DNA of 64,000 nucleotides from Arbacia lixula (lineage: Eukaryota; Echinodermata; Echinoidea; Arbacioida; Arbaciidae). The notes under the pieces were generated by a model, which saw nothing but the letters and a program-made list of their open reading frames with translations, had not been told where the DNA came from and did no database searches. Where the stretch lies: assembly GCA_963669155.1 (NCBI GenBank), contig OZ022588.1, positions 455,501 to 519,500 on the forward strand. The letters run 5' to 3'. Position numbers and translations under genes: made by a program. This document shows, one piece after another, positions 23,001-32,835 of this stretch (position 1 is the first letter of the stretch; each line of letters begins with the position of its first letter).

Positions 23001-26000
23001 TCCTGTTGGTCTGTTAGTCTGTTGGTCTGTTACAAAAATGTTAAAGTTTTTCTCTAACTTGCTCTCATTTCTTTCTTTGTTGTATCAATTGTGATCAAAA
23101 TTGGTACAAATGATCCTTGGGTAATACCACATGTGTCGTCATGAGGATGATGGGTCAAAGATCATCCAGGGGTCAAAAGTTGAAATGATATGAAGCCATG
23201 TGCATAATTTTTCTCAAAGTTTTCATTTGACTTGCTCTTATTTCTTTATTTCTGCATCAGTTGTGATCACACTTGGTACAAATCTGACCTGCCACCACAA
23301 AACGACCAATGGGAGTTTCCACATAAACAGCTGCAACCCTAAAAATAGCTTGGTTGGGATGGAAAAGTCGATTTTGGGGTTTTGGTATTTTCTAAAACTA
23401 CAACTCTTGATCTTCCATCTGTCAAAATTTGAGATTAAAATGATAAATAGAAATATGTTTTTTCTTGGTTTTAAAATGATAACTTTTTTCGGACATTGAA
23501 AAAAAAATGTCACTTTGCTGAGATTGTCCTTCATATTGCGATTTTCTCAAACAACTGAGCATAACTTAAAGAATATTCAGTGTTAGAAATTGAAACTTTG
23601 TAGTAGTGATGATTGATACCTTGTTAAAAATTGGGCTAAGTTTCAGCTCAAACCCATTGTTCCTTCATAGTGGTTGCTATGGGGTTTTAATTGCACCTTT
23701 TTGTGCCAAGGACAATGGCGCACGGTTCAGCACTCTTGAATGAACCCCTTTCTTTAGAGCCTGTAATCTCTGTTATCCAAATGATTAGTGCGTCTGACAC
23801 CTTCACATTCTCTCTGTAATTTGAAAGGGTCAACTTGGTCCATACAAGTTGAGTTATATACCATTTTAAAGCTTAGAGTATAGGCTTCAAAGCTGCATCA
23901 AAAAAACAAAAAACAAAAAATCCGACTTATTGGTCGTTTTGTGGTGACAGGTCACAAATGATCCTTGGGTAATACCACATGTGTCTCACGAGGATGATGG
24001 GGTCAAAGGTCATCTTGAGGTCAAAAGGTCAAATGATATGAGGCCATGTGCATCATTTTTTCTCAAAGTTTTCAGAAAATATGCGGGCTCAGTAAAGAAC
24101 GGGTGACTATTTAACCCTATTCTGACTGGGCAAGGGGGAAGTCATTTTGATGCCCCCCCCCCCTACTTTACAAAATCCATGACACACATCATGACACACA
24201 TTTTCACAAACTTTTGAGACCAAGTCTGAAAATCTGTGGTGACTCTGTGACTTCTCATGTTGAAATGTTTGTCTCCTCACAGCACAAATATTCATCCAAG
24301 ATGGGACTAGTTGAGGAGGACGAGAAACGCGCCGTAGAAATCGCCGGAAAGTTGCACGGGTGCACAGCTGACAGGTAACAGTAGCCAGTCCTACTACAAT
24401 ACAGACTTGTGAAATGCTGAAGGGGAGAATCAAGTCCACACTCGTTTGCCACTTCTGCCCCGTGCTGGTCTGGACTCTCACATGTGCAATATGAAGCGAG
24501 GTTGGGCGATATAAAAAAATGTTATCCACTTGCTGGAGGCATCGGTTAGAGTCTGATTGGAAAGCAAGATCACAGAGTGGTCAGGCATATAATATGTATG
24601 GAGGTTTAAATGCAGCGTGGCATGTAACTTGTAAACGTTTTCACCCCCCCCCCCCCCCCCCCAAAAAAAAAAAATAAAATAATAATAATAATACAGGGAA
24701 ACCCCGTTATAACGAACACGGATATAGCGAGAACCCCCTTATTACAAGGAAATTTCTTGGGGCCCAATTTTTCTTCCATAGATCTCTGTGTATTCTGCTT
24801 CTGATATAACGAGATCGGCTATCGCGAAATTTCTGCTATAACGAGGCAAATTCCCAGCCCAAGAGTAAAGAAAAACAAAGGAAATTGACCCCGCTATTTT
24901 AGTAATCGCTTCAGCCACGCCGCCCAGCGAGGGAAATGCAACAACAAACATAAGCTATTTTCACCGTCAAACACATCGCCTCGCGAGAGACTGATCACGC
25001 ACGCCGTGCAAGAATCTATGCACACAAAATGACACGTGCAAGAGGGCACATGGTGTGCATGTACAATACAATAGTACATGTACATGTACATGTACTGTAG
25101 TGAGAGTACGTGGATTTCCTCTCCCTGCGAGTGCTGCGAGAAGGCCGCTGCGCATGTGTCACAAAATCTGCGGGGTTTCCCCACTGAACTCTACGTCATG
25201 TAGAGTAAGGCATGGCGCGCGGCGGTGGGGTTCCTTTCCTTACGCATAGCACCACAGATTAGCTGTCGCTGATTGGTTGGTCGTTCTTGCTTTTGTATGC
25301 CTAAGAAACGTACATTGGGAAGGAAGGTTCCAGAATAAAAGGGGTGTGTCTCGTTAAGTTGAAGTGATTGGGTGAATGTTTGAGGACGAAAGTGGGCTCG
25401 ACCACAGGTGTAAATATGATTGGTTGTTGTCAAGCTTTCACGAACAAACATTCACGGCGACCCAAGCATGCTCTTGCATCATGATAAGGCGATTTCCAAT
25501 CCATGCTTCAAAACCACTCATACATCCATATCCCATTCACACAACCTGCGCTATCACACATCTCGAATGCCATTCACGTCACACTTCATTCGGTACTGCT
25601 CCGAGCTTAACCAATAACATGGCTATGTACGCACACGGCAAAGGGAGTTTCACACAAGTACAAGAGCCTCGATGTGATGCTAGTGTGTACGATCGTGTAC
25701 GTGTATGAAGGCGCATTGCGTACACTCAATCATTGTTCATGCACGTTCATGCCAGCGCCAGCATGCAGGCGCATATATCATGTACAATTTACATGTACCG
25801 GTACACTGTAAGCCTCCCCGTTGCTTCATCTGTCGGTAAACGGAGACGTTGGAAATCACGTTTATTTACATTTTCAACTGTGCTGTTAATTATTTTAGTG
25901 ACTTTTAAAGCTAGTCAAGTCTGTTTGATATGCTTGCAAAACCCTTAAACGATTACAACACACCTGTACTAGCAGTGAATAGGTCATTCTACATGTGTAG

Positions 26001-28103
26001 TCCCATATGCATATATATCTTTATATTTTGATCATGTACTGATATAGCGAGCAATCGGCTATAGCGAGGAAAATGTGTTGGTCCCGGCTACCTCGTTATA
26101 ACGGGGTTTGCCTCTAATAATATAGACCTTATAAGCTCCCTCTGGCCTTAGGTATGCGAGGTATTTTTGTGTGTTCTAATTTGATGGGTTGAACTATGAC
26201 CTCCTCATTATATCTCTGCAACCAAATATGCAACCTCTATGAAATAGGGCCCATATACGCCACCTGTGATCTAACCTACAAGTTTGCATGGGAAGTTCCT
26301 CATGGGATATCTATCGGAGATGATATTCTCCTTTGTATTGATTTGTATGCATATCATCAAAATGTCCATTGGACCTATACAAGCAACGAACTTAAGTCAG
26401 TGTCCAGGTGCTTTTATCTCTAAACAAGTATTTTTGTTTTGAATTTGTAGCAAGGGGTGGACCAATACCAGTATAAAATCCATTAGCCCTGTACAGGCAG
26501 CAGCCTTGAGCGTGTGTCTAGGTGGTTGTTGATGGTTTTAATCCATGTTTTGTTTGGAATTCGCAGAGAGAGGTGGCGCAATATAAAATCCATTTCACCT
26601 CTTCTAGCAGCAACCTTGGGTCTGTGTCTAAGCAGTTATTGATGATTTTAATCTGTGTTTTGTTTTGAATTCGCAGAGAGAGGTGGCGCAATATAAAATC
26701 CATTTCACCTCTTCTAGCAGCAACCTTGGGTCTGTGTCTAAGCAGTTATTGATGATTTTAATCTGTGTTTTGTTTTGAATTCGCAGAGAGAGGTGGCGCA
26801 ATATAAAATCCATTTCACCTCTTCTAGCGGCAACCTTGAGTGTGTGTGTAAGCAGTTATTGATGATTGTAATCTGTGTTTTGTTTTGAAATTTGCAGAAA
26901 GAGATGGGGCAATATAAAATCCATTTCACCTCTACGGGCTGCAGCTCTGGGTGTGTTTCTGGCTGCCAACAGCACCAGCAGTAAGACTGGCAAGATCTTC
27001 TCCATCAAAAGTAAGCTTTAATTTGAGTATCGAGAGGCGGGGATCTAACAAGGAGGGGTCTAGCACACAGAAGGAAACCGAAAGACATGTTCAGAGATGC
27101 CAAGTTCAAGGAAATGTTATGAGTGAGATTTTCATGACTCTGCGTCTTGGTGCATGCGTTTGACGTGATGGGCTTCATCACTATATCGACAAAGTACGAT
27201 ACATGGCCATACGTACAAAACCATGCGATGCGCGTGGAAAATGTTAAAAGAGCCTTCATATTCCCATAGACATAAGGTAAAATGGTAGCCAAATCGACCA
27301 ATGTGCTCAAAAAGTAGCTTCCGAAAATGTTGAATTAATTTTTCCCTGGTGTCTGGGATGTTCCTTAGGGAACTTGGAAAGGGTTTGACCGTAACTATCT
27401 TTCAATTCCCAGAAATGGTATTCTGCAATTGTTTCTTTTATGAAGCCCCAAAGGCATAGAGAAGAGCTCATCTGGATTTCCTGCAAAATCCACACTAAAA
27501 AAAAAGATAACTAAAATATCACCGGACGTGGCGCTATTAGCTTTTCAGCTAAATTTGCTGACACTTTATACTTCTGGTCATGTAGTCCGGGAGGGTGTTT
27601 CACCAAGCTGTTCTTAAGCTAAGAACGACTTTACGCACAACAGTAGAGTAGCAATATAGGACAAATTTCTGTGGGAAAGTGGGTTACCTGGAAAGTGTCC
27701 ACCGTTGTGCAATCGTTTGCGCTGACCTACTGATATAACCGGAAGTGCCCAATTCACCACTTTAAAAAAAACCCATATCTGAAAATTGTTAGAGCGCCAC
27801 GCACAATGATATTTCTCGTACATAGATTCAGATTTATAATTTGTAATACTTGATGTATGTTAACTATCGCCTGAAACCCCATATTGGTCTTGGATGGGTT
27901 GAGTGCAATTGCTTTGAGCGTGCTGTTCTTTCTCTCCCTCTCTCTGCTTAGCCCTTGAGGGCGCCACAGACCAGCGACTGCTCTTCTCTTCCCTGACAAT
28001 CCTCTTCACGGTGTCCATCACCGATGACAAGATGGTGAGGTTCGAGAATGACCTCGGCCTCGATCTGGTCGTGGAGAGAAGGTGTCTGCGGGATTTTCTA
28101 TGA
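15132..28103 (+). CDS. TFIIB-like double cyclin-fold protein with long SIM-bearing N-terminus, whole gene
   Basis: Eight exons (15132-17057, 17827-17937, 19650-19721, 20632-20755, 22761-22870, 24283-24374, 26898-27010, 27952-28103) join in frame to 2700 nt, 899 residues. Residues 680-899 align with the TFIIB core: FFKDVAAEFNL, then CAAACVCFASRQVGNPCTFTE (TFIIB: [20 protein letters not shown]) and SIGKCYKMILKKLGLSS (TFIIB: EIGRCFKLILKALETS), followed by a second, more diverged repeat with SPLRAAALGVFLAANS. The first 679 residues are Ser/Glu-rich and likely disordered, with SUMO-interaction-like motifs VVIVSDDEE (371-379) and IVISDESDED (398-407). I find no TFIIB zinc ribbon. An in-frame TGA at 15108 supports the ATG at 15132. 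TFIIB family members bridge TBP/DNA and RNA polymerase; a promoter role here is inferred. BRF-type proteins are the main alternative. The exon 8 donor-like GATG|GTGAGG leaves the C-terminus slightly uncertain. Confidence 0.82.
17153..17268. mobile_element. Short hairpin MITE (AATTATTGTAA...TTACCAT family)
   Basis: AATTATTGTAATTTACCATT at the left mirrors TTGGTAAGTCACAATAATTG at the right. A shorter relative lies at 60329-60397. In intron 1 of the TFIIB-like gene. Confidence 0.7.
17827..17937 (+). CDS. TFIIB-like gene exon 2 (residues 643-679), duplicate of the end of exon 1
   Basis: HEGRWKRTRSTSSDVSSDEP mirrors DGRQKRKRSVSGAVSPDKRK from the end of exon 1, and both stretches end KK at a phase-0 donor (AAG|GTAGCT here). 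Acceptor TTTTCACAAG. Confidence 0.75.
18557..18826. mobile_element. 270-bp TIR MITE
   Basis: TTTAGAAGCAGGTTTCATGA at the left is the reverse complement of TCATGAAACCTGCTTCTAAA at the right (24-bp arms with the flanking CATT/AATG). It explains part of a 203-codon open frame in this intron, which is therefore not a gene. Confidence 0.85.
19650..19721 (+). CDS. TFIIB-like gene exon 3 (residues 680-703)
   Basis: Acceptor TCTTGACAG; encodes YEHFVSQTFFKDVAAEFNLQ, matching the first helix of cyclin repeat 1 in TFIIB. Donor AAG|GTATGT, phase 0. Confidence 0.85.
20512..20540. repeat. Poly(G) run
   Basis: About 25 consecutive G in intron 3 of the TFIIB-like gene. Confidence 0.9.
20632..20755 (+). CDS. 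TFIIB-like gene exon 4, cyclin repeat 1
   Basis: Encodes EKAEAMYKISLEKLKYGIPE then CAAACVCFASRQVGNPCTFT, the most TFIIB-like part of the protein. Donor ACTG|GTAGGT, phase 1. Confidence 0.9.
21474..22240. mobile_element. Dispersed element, ATGCCTCC...GGCAGAGGCAT ends
   Basis: It starts TATGCCTCCACAAAAAAGTT and ends AGGGCAGAGGCATAC, a short inverted end. Inside, phrases such as CTTGGTACAATGATGATA and GGTCAAAGGT recur; 20870-21180 shares CAACTTGGTACAATGATAAC. It lies in intron 4 of the TFIIB-like gene. Confidence 0.55.
22360..22755. repeat. Pyrimidine-rich (TCTCTGTCTATCTCTTCATT)n array
   Basis: About 20 degenerate units of roughly 20 bp directly upstream of the exon 5 acceptor. The tract supplies a very long polypyrimidine stretch before the splice site. 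Confidence 0.85.
22761..22870 (+). CDS. TFIIB-like gene exon 5, cyclin repeat 1 end
   Basis: Acceptor TTATTTCAG; encodes ELADFIGHPKQSIGKCYKMI and continues LKKLGLSS, matching the last helices of repeat 1. Donor GTG|GTAAGA, phase 0. Confidence 0.9.
22957..24080. mobile_element. Dispersed element (TCTCGCCTGAACGAAG family), host of a nested insertion
   Basis: Starts GTCTCGCCTGAACGAAGTTC. Its body repeats GGTACAAATGATCCTTGGGT about 23105 and again where the nested element at 23285-23954 ends. A relative lies at 33885-34219, where the right end AATCAGGCGAGAC is visible. Confidence 0.65.
23285..23954. mobile_element. 670-bp TIR element nested in the 22957-24080 element
   Basis: TIRs TGACCTGCCACCACAAAACG (left) and GTTTTGTGGTGACAGGTCA (right) match except one base. 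On both sides the host sequence reads ACAAAT, consistent with a short target duplication, and the host phrase ACAAATGATCCTTGGGTAAT resumes at the right edge. Confidence 0.85.
24283..24374 (+). CDS. TFIIB-like gene exon 6, start of cyclin repeat 2
   Basis: Acceptor GTCTCCTCACAG; encodes HKYSSKMGLVEEDEKRAVEI and AGKLHGCTAD, corresponding to the TFIIB stretch with RFCSNLCLP...AATHIARKAVELD. Donor AG|GTAACA, phase 2. Confidence 0.85.
24694..26114. mobile_element. 1.4-kb pogo/Tigger-like non-autonomous DNA transposon
   Basis: It starts CAGGGAAACCCCGTTATAAC after TA and ends GTTATAACGGGGTTTGCCTC before TA. These ends, together with internal ATATAGCGAG-type repeats near each end, resemble the Tigger/pogo group of Tc1-mariner elements. 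No transposase reading frame is visible. It lies in intron 6 of the TFIIB-like gene. Confidence 0.8.
26330..26930 (+). repeat. Tandem ~110-bp duplications of an intron end plus exon 7 start
   Basis: The 3' end of intron 6 and the first ~65 bp of exon 7 are repeated head-to-tail. Acceptor AGs end at 26450, 26566, 26676, 26786 and 26897, spacings of 116, 110, 110 and 111 bp; a more decayed partial copy lies before 26430. Copies at 26567-26786 are almost identical. Each decoy copy reads into stops soon after the acceptor, and only the last copy continues into an intact exon 7. Confidence 0.92.
26898..27010 (+). CDS. TFIIB-like gene exon 7, cyclin repeat 2 core
   Basis: After acceptor AAATTTGCAG the frame reads KRWGNIKSISPLRAAALGVF and then LAANSTSSKTGKIFSIK, aligning with RSPISVAAAAIYMASQASAEKR of TFIIB. 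Donor AAAA|GTAAGC, phase 1. Confidence 0.85.
27590..27720. repeat. Short dispersed repeat (CACCAAGCTGTTCTTAAGCT)
   Basis: GGGTGTTTCACCAAGCTG followed by CTAAGAACGACTTTACGCAC. It is the uninterrupted version of the sequence split by the 7980-9604 transposon. Confidence 0.65.
27952..28103 (+). CDS. TFIIB-like gene exon 8, C-terminus
   Basis: Acceptor TCTCTGCTTAG after a strong pyrimidine tract; encodes TLEGATDQRLLFSSLTILFT and ends VVERRCLRDFL with TGA at 28101. A GATG|GTGAGG site at 28034 could be an alternative donor, but I find no matching downstream exon. Confidence 0.7.
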
Positions 28104-28875
28104 TAGAGACGATGAAGACGTATCAGACATAGCTAACACATCACCTACCCTCATCTCCAGGATGTCTAGAAAGAGTTTTCGTTTTGGGATAAGTGGGTCT
28201 GATATATTTCAATCGATTGTAGCTTTTTAAAAATATGTATGATCTTTATTTTGTTGAGTGTGTCTCTCTAATGCAGTCATTCAGCTGTAGAGGGTACCTA
28301 GTATCAGTGTTAATTTGTGTGTGATTTTTCTACCTTGATATATGTTTACCTAGCGATGAACCATATTGCTTGCCATTGTGTATTTCTATTTAGTATTCAA
28401 GTTCCACAGAGACTCTTAGCCCCGATTAAAAGTACATGTATTCAGAGAATTGTTTGAACAGAAGGAATTGAACAGAAGGAAGAAGTCAGTATTATTAGAT
28501 GATATCCCTGTTACTGTCTCATTGTAATGGGAAATTATGTATTTGATTGCATAATTGATAGTGTAAAGAGAATAGAAAAAACAGAGAACCAATTTGAATT
28601 TGAAAGTGCCAATCATGCAATTTTGCACAAGTAATATATACAAATCCCATCAAGCATTTTTCATTTGGTACCCCAAGTTGGTTCCTCAAATGTTGACATG
28701 TTGGAATCAAGTGTAATGATCAAAGTACATAGTATGTGTGGCACGGAGTGAGTCGCTCGTTGTGAAGGAGGTTACCTGAAATATACCCTTAATCCAGAGT
28801 TGAGAAATAAGTTGTCATAGGCACAAAGGTCATGTTGTCATTTACAAAGGTGGGCTTACTCAGACCACGTACTAA
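28104..28875. other. 3' flank of the TFIIB-like gene
   Basis: Probable 3' UTR and intergenic sequence. I see no canonical AATAAA close to the stop and no other gene. Confidence 0.4.
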
Positions 28876-28879
28876 ACCA

Positions 28880-29038
28880 GGGCCCCGTTGCATAAAAATT
28901 ACCATTAATAGTAACTCTGCCTTCAATGGTACCTACCATGGTAACATCACTGGACAGCCAATCAAATTCAAGGCTTCCATAGAAGTTGCCATTAAAAGCA
29001 AAATTACCATCAATGGTAAGTTTTATGCCACAGGTCCC
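28880..29038. mobile_element. Hairpin MITE, CCCGTTGCATAAAAC family, copy C
   Basis: From GGGCCCCGTTGCATAAAAAT to GTTTTATGCCACAGGTCCC, with the family's internal CCATGGTAAC and ACCATCAATGGT palindromes. Confidence 0.85.
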
Positions 29039-29276
29039 AGACTAACTTTATGGGGAGCAAAATCAGTCATATAATGCTGTCACAAAATCATTGATTTTCA
29101 TCACAGAATCACAAGTGGGTGATTTTAATTATTCACTGTAGTTGTTATGTGGACAAACTTAATAGTGATTCCGAGGAGAAAATCAATCATATTGAATCAA
29201 TGATATTTTTTCATGTTCCTTTATTTGGCATCCTATCAAGTTAGTCCAGGTTAGTACACTGATGAGTGCTCCTTGA

Positions 29277-30254
29277 TATTGGGTGCATTTATGCTTAATG
29301 ATTTATGCTTAAAGGTGATATTCATAGAAAATCCAAAAATATGAAGATATTCATCTACAGAAAGCTTATAAGCCATACAATGAGCTTGAATGACATTCAA
29401 ACAATATATCACTTTCCAAAAAGCGAAATTAGGGTGAAAACAATCACCCTATTCTCGGGGACAAATTTGCCCTACTGTCATCCGAAACGGCCTTTAGGTC
29501 TGACATAAGAAAAGGGAGGTGTTATTTTGCATCACACATGCCAATCCGCAGCTTCTTTTCCGCCAAAAGCATCAGGCATTGTTAATGAAACTGTGATGGC
29601 AGTTGCTAGTGGATTAACAGGTGTGATACACAATGGTCATTGTGAAGCATCTCCCGGCTGTGACGTACACACAACGCCACTTTCCCTCAGGCGATTTCGT
29701 AGGTCAGAAAGAGAGTCTATTTAGTGAAATTTGACTTTAATTAAACACAAAACTGAACACTTTCATGGTATGTTAGCTGGATAAATTGCTTTAATAACTC
29801 ATTCAATTATAAAATAAACTATATTTATTTGATTTTATTTCCTATAAGTATCACCTTTAAGGCGGAATCAGCGTTTTGAGACGCCGGTTGAAAGCGCTCA
29901 TCCAAAAACGTTGTTTAAGGGGGTACTGTTCATGACCAATTTGCGAAGGCAGAATCAGCGTTTTGAAAAGCTGATTGAAAACGCTCATCCGAAATGCTCT
30001 TGACGGGGGTATTGTTACTGTTAAAATGACGCCATTTGAACGCGTATACATGTTGTGAACTGTGTTTAGGTCTCTACATTAAACTCGATTATTCAGGATC
30101 GGTTATCGTAAGCGCATCTTTTGTGCGTTTGGAAACAACATTTTAAAAACAGCGTTTATATCATAGTGAGCACAAATGCAACCCCGTTTTGAACTAAACA
30201 TGTATCAAATCGATGATTTTTGCCTCTAAAACTGAGCATAAATGCACCCTTTAA
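29277..30254. mobile_element. Element with GGGTGCATTTATGC ends, containing a nested MITE
   Basis: GGGTGCATTTATGCTTA at the left pairs with GAGCATAAATGCACCC at the right, followed by TTTAA. Its middle contains two ~72-bp tandem units beginning GCGGAATCAGCGTTTTGA (29862) and GCAGAATCAGCGTTTTGA (29949). The MITE at 29309-29860 interrupts it. Confidence 0.7.
29309..29860. mobile_element. 552-bp TTAA-ended MITE, nested
   Basis: Starts TTAAAGGTGATATTCATAG and ends CTATAAGTATCACCTTTAA; the terminal 12 bp are exact complements. It sits inside the 29277-30254 element. Confidence 0.8.
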
Positions 30255-30347
30255 GAGTCCTTATCAAAGGTTATAAGAAGGACATGTGTACAGTTATGTC
30301 TCATTCTGTCGTGCATGGATTAAGATAAACAAACGAAAAAAGTAATT

Positions 30348-31012
30348 TCCCCCCCCCCCCCAGCAAAATAGCATAACTTTTTATCAAAGAGGTTTTGAGA
30401 AAAATGATTTGGCAGGATTGTTTCTTAACTTATTGGCTAACTTCTGTGTGAAAATCACATTAATCAAATTATTCGTGCATGGGTGGGCACATTTTAAAGG
30501 CAAAAATATAACTTCAAAAGTCACAAGGGTAATGGTTTATGCCGTTTTAACAGTACATTTTGGCATTTCTTGTGCGATTTCTAAAGTGTATTCACTCAAA
30601 ATTTCCACGAAAATGACTTCTTATGTTTACTTTAGAGGTCATGTTACATCTATGTCAAAATATCCAGATTTTTATTTTGTCACCAAAATGAAGGGTTTTT
30701 AACAGTTTCAAACTCAAGAGGGATGAGTATTTGTTAAACGGTGCTCACTGAACCAGAACAATGGGTTTAGTGTCGGGATAGGTGTTAGTCCATCGGGAGA
30801 TGGGTGTTAAACAACAAACGGACATAAATTATGCACCAGAAGTGGAATTCATCAAAAATTCATTATGACGGAATCCCCAAATTACCCTTGTGACTTTTGA
30901 AAAATGACATTTTTGCCTTTGAAATTTGCCCACTCATGCATTACTAATTGGGGTAATGTGATTTTCACACAGAAGTTAGTTATTTTGCTTGGGGGGGGGG
31001 GGGGGGGGGGAC
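30348..31012. mobile_element. Large fold-back element with poly(C)/poly(G) ends
   Basis: The left arm (AACTTCTGTGTGAAAATCAC, then AAAAGTCACAAGGGTAAT) is repeated inverted on the right (ATTACCCTTGTGACTTTT, then GTGATTTTCACACAGAAGTT). The outer ends are a C run at 30348 and a G run finishing at 31010. The arms are about 170 bp, and the left arm carries a ~55-bp extra segment. Confidence 0.85.
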
Positions 31013-31814
31013 TTACTTTTTTTGGTGTGTTTATTTAGGCCAGTCGTTAATCTTTAAATACTGACATATTTGCTACCCAAGTGCTCCTTCATTTTGATGT
31101 TGCATTTCACTATGCTCCGTTGTGTACATTGTAACTATGCAATTGCAAGTCAAGTATTTTTTTAAAGCACAATGCCACAAAGGGAAATACCTTTGCCTTT
31201 TTTGTTATATGCATACATGTATCATATTTCCATTCATTCATATTTCAGAAAAGAAACTTTTTACTAAGATTTTCTGAATCAAGATACTTTGGTATTCATT
31301 ATTAGTCTCATGCGTGTTTTGATGCGTTGTAAATCCGCACAAGACATTGCTGTATTCTGATTTTTTTTTTAATTTATTGAGATTCAGAAACATTTAATTT
31401 GTGTCTCACCTTGATTTTGTTCCAGTGACCCCCCTCCCCCCACAAAAAAAACAAAACAAAACGAGACATACTTGTGGACAAGTATAAGGTGGTCTGCATT
31501 GGCAAATTCATGCACTGACATGGGCTAGAAAATGCACGATGATATGGACCTTCAATCGTGACACCATCTATTCATAAGCAATCAGAGACTCCGCTCAAGA
31601 AAGCTCAGAGCGCACCTACAATGTCTACTAACGTACATTTCAGAGACATGCCTAAATGGTTACATGGACATTGTGCTAACATGTAATTAATAGCCACGTA
31701 AGATAAAGGGGCGAGAGAAAACGAATGGGAAAGAAAATCTCAAAGAGAATGACAAAGTGAGGGATAGAACAGAAGAAGATGGCAAAAGAAAACATTGTAA
31801 AAGGAATGCAAAAA

Positions 31815-31897
31815 TTTACCCTTCCCACTCCAGGAATCGAACTGGGGGCCTCGAGATCTTAAAACGCGGCGCCTTACCAATTGAGCCACACATCTTC
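31815..31897 (-). repeat. tRNA-derived SINE head or tRNA pseudogene
   Basis: Read on the minus strand it has a good A box (TGGCTCAATTGGTAAGG) and B box (AGTTCGATTCC) at tRNA-like spacing, with a pairing T arm. The anticodon stem does not pair well, and it is embedded in a transposon, so I regard it as a SINE head or decayed tRNA rather than a working tRNA gene. Confidence 0.6.
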
Positions 31898-32684
31898 CCA
31901 TTCACTTAACACGTAATGCCCAGCAGGGGCTAGAATGATTAAGAAATTGATATTCAAGATGAAATTTCGCAATGATCGCGACATCTGATTAAAAAATAAA
32001 GATGACGTCCCCGAAAGCTAGTAGACTCAGCTACAACATACTAAAATTTCAGAGTAACAGAATTGAGCATAAGCGAGATACAGCTCCTAGAAGATCGTCA
32101 TGTCATTTAATAAATACCCCTTCCATTGACATAACACGTACATACGATCGATTTTGACATTAATGTCTATAATCAAATTTATACCATGAAGATGGAATCC
32201 TATTGAAATACTAGGGCTAATTTCTCATAGAGCAATGTCTCAGCTATCACATACTGAAATTTGGAACAAAATTGACCAAAGATTACTGAGATACGCAAGA
32301 ACGGGTAAAAAAGTTTATGAAGTCATACATGAAAATTGATTTTTTCGATTCATATGGCAATATGATGACGTTACGATGTATTTAATGATCAAATGATACA
32401 TGAAATAGCATCTACAGTTCCCACTCTTTCAAAATATGAAAAAAAAATTGGGGGTCACCAGCCATTCTGAGGAGCTATGGCCGATTGAAGGTGGTCATGT
32501 TTTTTGCAATATTTGCACACAAAAACGTATTGACGCACGCGCGGACTTTGAACTTTGACGCACCAGCACGACCTTATTATTGCATGGAAATGGCTCAAAA
32601 TTTCAGGATGTGTTGTTTGCAGTGTCAGAAACATGAATCCAGTGAGAAAACGGTTTTCCGACGTTGCGTTTGCTAAACGCACGG

Positions 32685-32835
32685 AAAAACGCGCGCGCGC
32701 GCGCGTACGCGCGGAAATTTAAAAAATGCTAGAAATGGCCTCAAACATATGCAAAACAATTTCTAGTTGATTTGGAGCATTTTTTTATTTTACGCGCGCG
32801 TTAATGCATTAACGTACGCGTACGCGCGCGTTTTT
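32685..32835. repeat. CG/ACGCGCG palindromic tract
   Basis: Runs of ACGCGCGCGCG around GTACGCG and TTAATGCATTAACG palindromes form a CpG-dense, strongly self-complementary island in otherwise AT-rich DNA. Confidence 0.75.

Noticed and set aside
31815-31897. Functional tRNA gene
   Set aside because: A and B boxes are good, but the anticodon stem does not pair and it lies in a repeat; better called a SINE head or pseudogene.
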